DNA from: Dastarcus helophoroides | Taxonomy: Eukaryota; Arthropoda; Insecta; Coleoptera; Bothrideridae | Direction: 5' to 3' | DNA: 64,000 nucleotides | Assembly (NCBI GenBank): GCA_028583605.1 | Contig: CM053331.1 | Location: 5,986,508 to 6,050,507, forward strand | Part shown: piece by piece, positions 23,101 through 35,100 of the stretch | How positions within the stretch are numbered: the stretch's first letter is position 1 | How the letters are laid out: the number at the start of each line of letters is the position of its first letter | Notes under the pieces: model-generated | Told to the model about the DNA's origin: nothing | The model's input: the letters and a program-made list of their open reading frames with translations, nothing else | Databases searched by the model: none | Position numbers and translations under genes: made by a program

Positions 23101-26100
23101 AAGACATCATCTTTTAACCACGTTTCTGCAAGTATTACAATGTCAGCATCACAACTGGAACAATTAACAGAAAATTCATTGATTTTAGAATTTAAACCTC
23201 TCACATTTTGGTATATCATGATTATTTCAGAGTTAGATATTTTCGTACTTGATCGTTTTTTATAGTCACAATTTTCACAATTAAAGAAGGTAGTGGTTTT
23301 ATTGCAGATGCTACGGGTATTTTGATAATATACATTCGAATACGTACTGTTGGATCCTATCAGTTTAAATCTTTCAGTTTGTTTACAACAATGCGGGGTA
23401 CACCATGAATATATTTAATAGAGAGTCCAGTTTCACCGTTCGCTTTTCTGGTATCAAGTTGCGCTTTAAGTTTCCGGTAATCGTCAATTTCCCTAAGAGT
23501 GCGATCAGGCGAGATGATGATATTCTGTTGCTTATATCGATGACTATTTCTGATTCCTTTTAGTATAGATGCAACTAACTCCTCATTTTCCAGGCTAATT
23601 TTGATCGGTCGAGGTTTCACAGAGTTTGGGTTGAATTTACCAATTCTAATGGATTTCGGTATATTTGGGCTGTTATCTTTGAGTGACATTGAGCTCAAAA
23701 AATCTTTAACACTGTTTATGTCATTACTTTTGCGATCTTCTATTGATGATGTGGGCGGTAATTCTGGAATATTGTAAAACATGATGTTTTTCTTACGATA
23801 TTGTCTATCAGTGACCTCTTTTACTATCTCTTCTAGGCTTAACTCCCCGGTTGACTCCGATTTAACTGATACTTGTTTTTTCAACTCTTCGATCGCGCCT
23901 TTAAGGTTATTAATAAGATCTATTAGATGGGGGATGACCTTACAGCAATCACAGTTGGCTTTGGTACTATTGTTTTCAGGAATTCGGCAGGTGTTACAAA
24001 ACCACTCTAGTCCTGCAGTACTCTTAAAGAGATCATATTGAGGCTTGGTCATGTCAATACATTTGATATGATGGGCAGAAAAACATTTCGAACATTTTAG
24101 TCCATGAGCAGTTGGTGTGATTCCAGATTTACATGATACGCACATCTGCGGCATTTTATGTTGCTATATATATAGAAATTTCGACATTTTTTTTTGGAAA
24201 TTTTTACTTTAAAGTCAAAATTTCGACTTTTTTTCGAAATTTCGAATTTTTTTTCAAAATTTTGAACTTTTTCTCGAAATCTCCACTTTTTATCAAATTT
24301 TGAGTTTTTCTTGAAATTTCGACGTTTTTATCAATATCGACTTTTTTCTCGAAATTTTGACTGATATTTTTCAAAATTTCAATTTTTTTTCTACAAATTT
24401 CGACTTTTTTCTCAAATTTCGACTTTTTTCTCGGAATTTCGACCTACGTTTTTCTCAAATTTCGACTCTTCTTCTCGAAATTTCGAGCTTAATCAAGGTC
24501 ATAGTTTCGATTTTTTCTCCAACTTCTACTTTTTTCTCAAATTTCGACTTTTTTCTCGAAATTTTGATCTTAATCACGAAATTTCGATGCAGAACTCGAA
24601 ATTTCGACTTTTTTCTCGAAATTTCAACTTTAATCTCGAAATTTCTAAGAAAAAGACCAAAATTTGCTAATTAAAATTAGCAATTATTGGTCGCACCCTA
24701 ATACCAACTGTCAAGATTGTTGAGAAAGAGGTGAGGTGGGACGTAACTGTCGTCTGCCTAATTCAACCATAGAGTGTGCTTATTATAGAGCGACTTATTC
24801 TCGAAATTTCGAAAAAATTCGATATCAAAGTAGAAAATCCAAGATTAAAGTCGAAATTTCGACATTAAACTCGGAGTTTTAGGAAAAAAGTAAACATTTC
24901 AAAAAAAAGCCGAATTTTCGAAAAAAAAGTAGAAATTTTGAGTGTAAAGACGAAATTTCGAGTTTAAAGCAGAAATTTCGAATTTAAATCCGAAATTTCG
25001 AGATTAAAGTCGACTTTTCGAGAGAAAAAGTCGAAATTTCGAAAAAAAAATGAAAATTTCCACAAAAAAGTCGAAATCCCTAAAAATATTTTTTTAAATC
25101 GATGTCCTTTTTCTGCTTTTGTAAAATGTCAACTTTGAACTCGAAATTTCGACTTTTTTTTTTGAAAATTCTACTTTAACCTTGAAATGTCAAGAAAAGG
25201 TCGAAATTTTGGGTAATAAAAAATTGAATTTACTGAACGTAGCCTACTGCTAAGTGTCAACATTAAATTGTAAAAGAGTTGGTGCTTAGAATATAGTCTT
25301 ATATTCTAAGGGTTGGTGGGGCTTAACTGTCATCTGCCTAACTTAATCATAGAATAAGAAATTTCGACTTATCTTCAAATTTCGTGAAAAAAAGTTGACA
25401 TTTCGAGATTAAAGCCGAAATTTCGATTTTATCTATGAAATTTTATCAATAAAGTCGAAATTTGGAAAATAAAGTAGAAATTTCCACTTTTTTCCCGTAA
25501 TTTCCAGTTTAAACTTCATATTTCTAAATATATTTTTATAAATTAATGCCCAAAAATACATAAATAAAAAACAAAGCAGAAAATAAATATATATCGGATT
25601 TTTCTAAATAGGAATAAATAATTAAAATATAAATATTACTCTTTAAAATCCAAGAAAAAACTTTCAAAATTAAACTACGCCAATTCATCATTATTATTCA
25701 ATTTTTCGTGTATTAGAAATGTTTAAAAATTTCACCAACAAGCGATTAATCAGAAATCGATCTTTCAGCACCCAATTTCATCGGGAATAGATACTTTTGC
25801 TCACGATTCGAATCGATTCAAAAATCGATTATTTTAAAAAGGAATCGACATCCCTATTTTGAAATTTGGTTACTAAAATATCTAAAACATATTTCCAGGT
25901 AGCGGTTTACCAGCTGGTATGCATGAAATCACCCTAATTGAACGGGCCAAAATGAAAAGGGAATGGGAACAATCGATGCCCCCAGCCATGGACGAAGCAT
26001 CTTTAATATTAAGGAGAGACATCATTGAAGCGATGGAACGAGACGAATGGGCATTCAGAGAGCAGGTTAAAACACGCTGTAGGATATTTTTGTTTTTGTA

Positions 26101-29100
26101 TCATTCACATTTCTCGTTTTTGATAAATCTGCTAGATTCCCAATTAATGGTTCATTTTGATGATTCGTTATTTTAGGAAATTCAAGAAATCATGAATCTA
26201 CGATTGGCACTCCTTGAGGAAATGTTGAACGAAGTCAACTCTAATAGTAGAATCAGAACTGAGCGGAAGTTGAAACACTTGGCTGAAATAAAAATCCACC
26301 AGACGACCGAAAAAATCAAAAATCTTAGAAAACAAACCGAAAGAGGTAACTCTCTAATTCTCAACATGTTGGAGTGCTAGTACTGACATAGACGTAGCTA
26401 GAATCAGGCAAAACGGGGTGCTTGTTTCCCCCTGCTTCATGCAGCAAACCGAAAACATATGTTTTCAACTAGGGGACTTTTTTCAAAATTTTCCTTTCTT
26501 CTTCAAAATTCATCCTTGAAAACATTTTTTCAAAAATTCGACACTTATAAAATTTCGTATTTTTTTACAATATTTGTCTTTCTCCTTTGATAATTCGAAA
26601 ACAGTGGTGGCTCGTATCTAAAACTAGTAGGAGTGCTGCGACAGCATTTGTGTTAAAATTGTATAAAAGCAAACATATACTTATGAGTTTAAAAAAGTAG
26701 TATCATAAATCAGCCCTGTTGCTTCCCAACAGGGCTTCGAACCGGAACTGAACCAAAATCGAAAACCGAAAAAAACCGTTATTTTCGCCGGAACGAAAAC
26801 CGTAACGAAATCGAAAAAAAATATCGGTTTATTTCGGTTCGTCGTATTTTTTATTTTATACTTAAATTTGGAATTTTTTTTGAAATTTCAATTTTTATTT
26901 CAAAATTGTACACAATTCCATGCAACTTTCATCTCATCTTCATCTCTCATTTCTGATTAGATTAGATTAGAAACACACAATTTTCACATTTTCAACCCAA
27001 ATAAAAATTTTAAATTTTAACTTGAATCTTTTATCAAGATTTTCAACTTTTTCTTGAAATTTGGACTTTTATCTGGAAATTACTCGAAATATTTCTTTTC
27101 TTCTTCTAAAATTTCAAGTTTAAAATAAAAAAAAAATCCTCTGTTGTATCCTTGGAATAAAGTAGTAGTATGTTTTTCATTGAAGCTAGAGAAACTCGGT
27201 TTTCCTTATAATATTTTTTGCAAATTCGAGTTTTTCTAGAATCTTTTTTAAAAAAATTCTTTCTTTGACTATCAATTTTCTTTTCTTAATTTGATACCTC
27301 TATTTTTTGAAGTTATTAATCACATTTTCGATTTTTCGTAAAATTTTTTTCTTCAAATTCCACTTTGATTTTAGTATTTCAATTTTTTTTCGAAATCTCA
27401 AATTTAAATTCCTGCTGCCGACTTCCTAAATCTTCCAAAAATTCCAAATTATTCTTTCTCAAAATTTTCGCTAAAATCTCGCAGTTTCAAATTTAACCTA
27501 AAAATTTTTAAATTTCAAGTCAAAATTTTATTAAAAAATCCATGATATTCCAATGTAAAGCCGGGGTCTTGGCATTGGGATCGAAATTTTTATGGTAAAC
27601 TCGAAATGGTGACACGTTAAAAAATGTATAACTTAAAGTTGCAACAATTTTGTTTACGTTAATATAGTAATTTTTGTTCTGAAAGCTTTGAGTTTTTCCT
27701 CAAGTCTCAAAACTGATTTGTTTAGAATTTAGAAGTCAAAATTGTGTGTTCTCTTAAATATCATGTAATTGCTTTCGCTAAACCTCTGGTATAAATTCGA
27801 AAATTTGGTTCTTTGCAAGTTCGACCCTTTGCTACTTGAACTTTTGTATCAAAAATGTATTCAAAAAATGTTAATTTTTTTCACAAATTTCACAAAATGG
27901 CGTCTTTAAAATTGATAATTTGTTGTTGGTCTTAAATTTTAATTTTTTCATAGAAAATTGAATTTTAGAATTAATTCAAATTACACTTTTGGTGGAATTT
28001 TTTACTTTTATTCTTAAAACTTACATTTGCATTAAAAATTTCAATTTTTTGCTCAAAATGTTAGCAGAAGATTATTTTGAATATTTATATTCAGAATCTC
28101 GAGGAAGTATTCAAATTTCAAGAAAAAAGACAGCATTTTTGAAAAAGTTTAAATTTTGAGGAAAAACAAACTTAATTTTTGACAAACGATTTTTTAAAAT
28201 TAATCCCAAAATTTCGAGTCCTGAAAATTCCCCTCTTAAAATTTGAACTTTTTTCAAGATTTCAGCTTTTTTTCAAAGATTTCGTTTTTTTTTGATGAAT
28301 TCGACTCTTTCAAACTACCTATTTTTAAAATTCGACTTTTTCTTAATTTCGATTTTTTTGAAAACTTGCAATTTTTGAAAATTTGGATTTTTTTTAGAAA
28401 ATTTGGCACTTTCATGAAAAATTCAGCTTTTCTTCGAAAATTTTGACTTTTTTGGAAAATCGCAGATTTTTTTGAAAATTTTGTTTTTCATGACAATTTT
28501 AGCTTCCTTCAAAATTTCGGCCATTTTGAAATTTCCATCTATTCAAAATTTCGATTTTCTTGCAGTTTTGTTTTTTTTTAAGAATTTCGGCGTTCGTTAA
28601 AAATCTCGACTTCTTTGAAAAATTATGAATTTATTTTAAAAATTTAAGACTTATTTTAAAATTTCGATTTTTTGAAATTATTCTTTTTGTCAAAACGGCG
28701 ACTTGAGAAATGGTGAATATTTGAAAATATCCATATTTTTTGGAAATTTGACTCTTTTTTGATATTTCGACCTTTTGAACATTTAGTTTTTTGAAAATGT
28801 AGCTTTAAAAAATTCCTTATATAAGAATTTGGACCTTTATTGAAAATCTAAACATTTTTTAAAATCCTCGACTTTTTTCAAAATTTCTCCATTTTCTAAA
28901 AATTACGACCTTTTCATAATTTCGACTTTCATTAACAATTTTAATCGTTTAAGTTTTAAATTTCGAAATGTTGACTCTGGACCTGTTTAGAATGTAAAAA
29001 TTGAAACCTTTTTAAAAATTTCGGCTCGCTTTAAAATGTCTAGCTTTGACTTGTAAATTTGGAATTTTTTTGATATGTTTGATTTTTTTTTGTAAATCTA

Positions 29101-32100
29101 AACCAATTTTAGCAATTAAAAATTTGGACTTTTGTAAAAATTTGTTTTTTTAACTTTCGACTTTTAAAAATAGCAACTTTCATTAAAAATTTAACTTTTT
29201 TCAAGATTTTGATTTTTTTTGAGGAATTCGACCTTTTTCAAACTATCTATTTTCAAATTCTATTTTTCCTTAATTTCGAATTTTTTGAAAACTTCGGCTT
29301 TTTGAAAATTTTGAAATTTTTAAAAAATTTGGCACTTTTTTGAAAAATTACGATTTTTACGTCAATTTCAACATCTTTCAAAATTTCAGCTTTTTTGAAA
29401 ATTCCATGTATTCAAAATTGTGATTTTATTGAAATTCTGATTTTTTGAAAGTTTAGACTTTCGTAAAGAATCTCGACTTTATTAAAAAATTACGAATTCA
29501 TTTTAAAATTTTTGACTTTGAAATTTTCGATTTTTTTGAAAATATGGACTTTTTTTCAAAACGGCGACTTTCAAAATATGAATGAATATTTGAAAATTTC
29601 TATATTTTTTCAAAATTTCACTCTTTCTTGATATTTTAACTTCGTGAACATTTTGTCTTTTCAAAAACTAGTTTTAAAATATTCTTTATTTGAAAATTTG
29701 GATCTTTGTTGAAAATCATAACTTTTTTTTAAATCTCTGACTTTTTCAAAATTTCTCCATTTTCTAAAAATTAGGACCTTTTTATAATTTTTAAAAAAAT
29801 CGGCTCTTTTTCGGAAATTTTGAATTTTTTGGAAAAATCGTCGAGTTTTTTTTAAAAAAACTTTATTTCTGTGACAATTTTCAGCTATTCTATTCTATTC
29901 AAAATTCTGATTTTTTGAAAGCTTCGACTTTAGCTAAAAATCTCGCCTTTATTGAAACGAATTAATTTTAAAATAATTGACTTCACCTCGAAGCTTCGAT
30001 TTTTTTGAAAATATGGAGATTTTTTTAAAAACGGCGTCTTTCGAAAAGTAGAATATTTGAAAAGTTCTATATTTTTTTAAACTTCGACTCTCTCTTTATA
30101 TTTCAATTTGTTGAAAATTTTGTCTTTTGAAAATATAGGTTTAAAAAATTTTCTATTTGAACATCTGAACCTTTGTTGGACCTTTTTTTAAAATCTCCAA
30201 TTTTTTTAAAATCTCTTGAAAATTTCGGTTTTCATGACGATTTCAACTTCCTTCAAAATCTGGGTTTTTTTGAAAATCGTTTTTAAATTATCGACCTTCG
30301 TTAAAAATATCTACTTTTTTAAATTTTTTTGGTGGAACGGACTTGTCCTTGATTATTTTCAAAAATTAAAATAGAAATCTTGTCCCCTGAAACCAAGAAA
30401 GATTAAAAAACTATTCCAAATTTAAATTTATATTTGTCAATTTCTTATAGTTCAAATCTCAACTCATAATTTCGAGAAAAATGTCTATAATTAAAGAATA
30501 AAAGTGAACATGTCATTAAAAAGGGTTACGAGGTTGCTAAAGAAAGAGAGATAGAAAGACTAAATTTTGTTTAAAGTCGAAATTTTAGAAAAATTAATAA
30601 TGAAAAGTATCTACAAGTTTAAATTTAAAACTTCAAAGGAAAAAAGTTTAAATATCGAAAAAAGCTAAATACATTAAACAAAACTTTCGGAAGATTTTAC
30701 TTTTTCTAGAAATTTTGAAGTTTTCAGCAACATTTTCAGGAACAAAATCGAATATTTGGGTTTAAAGTTAAGATCGAATTAGGGTAGAAAATTTGAAAAC
30801 TCTTTTTTGAAATAAATTTGAAGTTCTTTTTTTGAAATTGTGGCTGGTCTTTTTTATTTTCGTTTATTTTTTTAATTTGATCTTTTTAATCGACAATTCT
30901 AGAAAACACAGTCGAAACAGTAAAAATCAATTTTATTAGAAAAAGCGAATCAAAGTCAAAACTTCGATAGAGAACCAAAATTATGAAAGAAAAAGGTCTC
31001 TCAAATTTTCGATTTTAATCGCCAAAGTTCGTATATTCTAGAAGTTTTCAATTCTAGGGTATATAATTTAGGATTTTTATGAAAATTCCGAGTTTAATTT
31101 TTTTTAACTTTAGGTTTTTCTTGAAATTTGAACTCAAATTGAACTAAAAACTCAGTTTCACCATGAAAATTTTAAACTTGAAAAGTGTAAAATATCTTCC
31201 TTCAATTTTAGGCATTTTAGGCAAAGCTGTAATATTAAAGTAAAAAATATATCACATTTTCTAAATTATGCCCAAAAATCAATTTTTAAAGACTTTTAAA
31301 AATCAAAAAGTGAGTCACCTGGAACTGAACCGAAAACCGAAAATCGGAAAACTCCGTTATTTTTGTCAGAACGAAAACCGCAACTAAAGCGATGTAATTT
31401 TGTTGCCGGAACGAAAACCGAAAACCGGAACAAAAAAACATAGCGATTCGAAGCCCTGCTTCCCAATGAACCTTTGGTAGAAATCTCAGCTTTAAGAAAA
31501 TTCGAAATTACTTTATAAATATTAAATTTAACCTAGAAATTTTCCAAGTCGAAGGTTTAAAAAGATTAAAGTTGAAATTAAAAAAAAAGCTTAACATTTA
31601 TGCATAACTATTAAACTTTATTAACAATTAAAACAACAACAGATATTTAAAATTCCAGGATATTTCTATAAATATTTGCTACGACTGGACTAGGTTTCGC
31701 TTTACAGCATCATCGGCGGTTATACCAGCAATTTGTTTAGCCGTCTTTATGCTAACAAGCTCCATGGATCAGAGACTCCTACGAATATTCCATCTAATCC
31801 GAATTCTCGTCCAAAGCTTCAATTAGCTTCAATATGAGCTGTTCGTTCATAAGTGTAAATTGACTAGATTGTAAATACTGAGGTAATAAGCCTTGTATAT
31901 ACGAATATATACAAGTTTATTACGCTGCAATTGAAATCTAATTTCATTAGAATCTAATGAAAACTACACTGCAATTGCAAAGTTCACGTAGATGAGGCAA
32001 AACTTGTATCACGGGTTGCATCGCAACATCCATAGATACAAACGTCCTCGACGTGACTCTACTTTCTTCTAGTTTTGACAAACGACCAATTAAATATTCT

Positions 32101-35100
32101 GTAATTAAACAGTTAAACGTGCTTAAAATTGAAAATATGTAGAACCGCAACCATCCGTCTCTCAGCAGCTAGGCTTTCTTTTTAGGGCTAAAAAGTACTT
32201 TACATCTCATCAGCTATTAACACTATACAAAGCTCAAGTTAGGGCAACACTAGTCAATAGTTTTCCCATGTTTGGAGTTCAGCCCCAAACACACTTTAGC
32301 TCTCTTGGATTCAATTCAAAGAGGAGCCATTCGCCTAATTAATGACGAGAGTCTGACCGATTCTCTCAAAACATTAGAGCACAGGCGTATGGTTGGTGAC
32401 TTGTCTCTTTTCTACAATTACTATCATGGAAGATGCTCGGAGGAACTAATAGGATTGATCCCCCCAAAGGCAACGTTTGTTGTGTTTTTTAATCTTTCTT
32501 GGTTTCAGGAGACAAGTTCTGTATTCCAATTTTTTAGAAAAATTTGAGCTTTCTTCTGAAAATTGCAATTCCCTATCAAAATATTAATTTCTTCCTCAAA
32601 ATGTTTAAAAAATTATATTTTAAACATGCGTTTTTGATCAAAATTAGAAATAAAATAGATTTTCGAATGTTGTAACTTCATGAAAGAAATTTGATATTTC
32701 CATAAAAACAAATCAGAGAAAATTTAAAATTTCTATAAAAAATTGATTAGGAAAAAAAAAGTCTTCAAAAAAGACCAACACTTTGAGCAAAGCGGAATTG
32801 GGGGTGCTGCAGTTCCTCAGTGCATATACACGTTCGAATACTGTTCGAAATTATTTGTTAAATTCGACTTCTTTTCTCAAAAACACGACTTTGTCAAAAT
32901 TTCGAATTTTTATTTAAAAATTCGTTTTTTTTTCTAAAATCTGATGAGATTCAATCTCGTCAATTTGATAGAATTAATGTGGACGCTGACGCTGAGTTCC
33001 TTCAAGTAGACAATAAAAAATCCACGAACAACCTCTGTGTGACTCCTAAGTACCGCCACCTATTAGCCAATAAAAGACACTCCAAGTGTCGTATACAAAT
33101 AGAGTGATTCACGCTTAGAGGATTGCATATTCGAAATTTTATGTTTACCTCGAAACCCGATATTTCTGGAAACCTTTTTTTCAAAATTGCGACTTTCTGG
33201 AAATCTCAACTTTTTCTTCGAAATCTGTATTTTTCTCAACATTTCTATTATATTTTTAAAATTCGTCTTTTTCGTATAATCTACTATTTTCAAAATTTGT
33301 ACTTTTATTCAAAATTCGACTTACTCTGCAAAAATTTCATGACATTCGTCTCGAATTTCTACCTTAACTTGAAATTTTAACTTAGAACTCGAAATCTCCA
33401 TTTTCTACTCGAAATTTTTACTTTAAACTGAAAATTTCGACTTTTAAACTCTAAATTTCAGTAGGTAGTCTAGGTTGCATCCTATTTGCATCAAAATTTC
33501 GAGCTCAAATTCAAGATTTCAGGAAAAAGATCAAAAGTCTTTCGAAATTTGAATGTGTTAATTTCAGCTTAAATCTCGAACTTTCGTATTCGATTCTGAA
33601 ATTTTGGGTATGATGTGGCAAATTTGATTCTCCATATTGAGGATCTTTTTGGATAAAACTTTATTTGGAACTGTTGAGATTTACCTCAAAAGTTTAAGCT
33701 GAAACTTAAAAGATATCGTTATTAAGGCTAGTACATACTCGTAGACAAAATTGCGTGACTGCCTATAGACAAATCGAGGATTTTGTCTGTGGTCAGTCAC
33801 GAACAAACCCTAAAATAGTTTAGGGGCCTCGTTAGGCGTTCACACCTGCCCAATTCAGCCAATATAGTTTCAGAGACACCATATCAAGCGAGACAACTTC
33901 CTGTGAAAATGTTGCTTGTTCGTAGGGAGTTATGGAACAAATTATATGTTTCCCATTTTTTTATAGACAATCGCACAACACAATTTTGTTGCGTTGTATA
34001 CTATTTAAATGTCGAATTTAAAATTGGATTTTCCAAATTGTAGCCCAAATTTCGAGATTAAAATCGCAATAAAAAAAAGTAACAATATCAAGATTAATTA
34101 AAAATTCCATTTTTAAACGGTTAACAAATCAGCGCATCTGTTATACTTGTAAAAATGGTGATTTCAAAAGAGGTATTTGTGGACAGAATTGAGAAAACTC
34201 GAAATGAAGCATTTGGGCATCAACAAGAAATACCACGTTACCAACATTGTGGAGGACCATGCCCATGCGAGATCAGAGCTGTATGCACCACAAATACGTC
34301 ATGGTGAACATCCCAAGAGATGGCACAAGGTTCTCGACCAACGTCTCAGCGTCTATCGAGCTCAGTTTATCGGTAAGGATACAGTGCACAGTCTTTGAAG
34401 GTTTATTTGAATGAAGTTTCTAGGTGTCGAGCACTTTAGCACATTACCAAGATGGTTGGATAAGGCAGCTCTCATCAAAGACGATTGTTACAATATTAGG
34501 TTACCTGGCACCCGACTGTGCATGCGAGAAACTAAATGGACTACTCCAGTCTTGAAAAATCTACATGAAGAACTGAAGAGTAAGTTTACACTCTTCTAAA
34601 ATAGAAAATAGTTTAGACCAGTTCAGGATTTAGGGTTGGGTGTCGTATTGTCATAATGCCATTTGACCATGCAGCTAATTTTATTGAGGAACCGATGGGA
34701 CTTAATTTGTCTATCGTAGGAGTGAATGCAAGCACTAGCTTTGCTTCATGTACCCTTCATTGGGAAGACCGCGTCTCAGAAGCTAGGCTTTTTTTTTAGA
34801 GCTAAAGAGTACTTTACATCTCATCAGCTTTTCACACTACACTACTCAGTAGAAGCTAGGCTTTCTTTTTAGAGCTAAAAAGTACTTCACATCTCATCAG
34901 TTACTCACATTACACTAAGCTCAAGTTAGGGCAACACTAGCCAATACTGTTCTCATGTTTGGAGTTCGGCCCCAAAGCACATTTTAGCTCGTTTGGATTC
35001 AGTTAAAGAAGAGCGATTCGCCTAATTGATGACGAGAGTTTGACCGACTCTCTCAAAACACTAGAGCACAGGCGGATGGTTGGTGACTTGCCTCTTTTCT

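Larger units (their letters stand above)
20100..24170 (-). mobile_element. CR1/Jockey-type LINE nested in the satellite
   Basis: On the - strand it has a PHD-finger ORF1, then an endonuclease and reverse transcriptase ORF2, and a 3' end of eight or nine AAAT units (20101-20136 on the + strand). The 5' end begins only about 16 bases before ORF1. On both sides the satellite unit GACCTTAATATAGAAATTT is interrupted and resumes, so the insertion came after the satellite. A PHD-finger ORF1 is common in CR1-related elements. Clade assignment is by motif only. Confidence 0.88.
16613..25856. mobile_element. Satellite-filled TIR element, family C, with nested LINE
   Basis: The left end TGGGGATGTCGATTC and the inverted right end TAGGGATGTCGATTC match at 14 of 15 positions. 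Both ends continue into ATCGATT-rich sequence. The interior is AAATTTCGA satellite, T-rich on the left and partly inverted on the right, with no transposase. About 4.07 kb of the span is a later CR1-like LINE. Flanks are GTAAGGAG on the left and TTTTGAAA on the right, so no target duplication is kept. A second, incomplete copy ends at 54780 and a short right-end fragment ends at 56699. Confidence 0.75.

Noticed and set aside
16613..25856. 8-bp target duplication for the family C element
   Set aside because: The flanks GTAAGGAG and TTTTGAAA do not match, so hAT membership cannot be claimed for this family from this copy.
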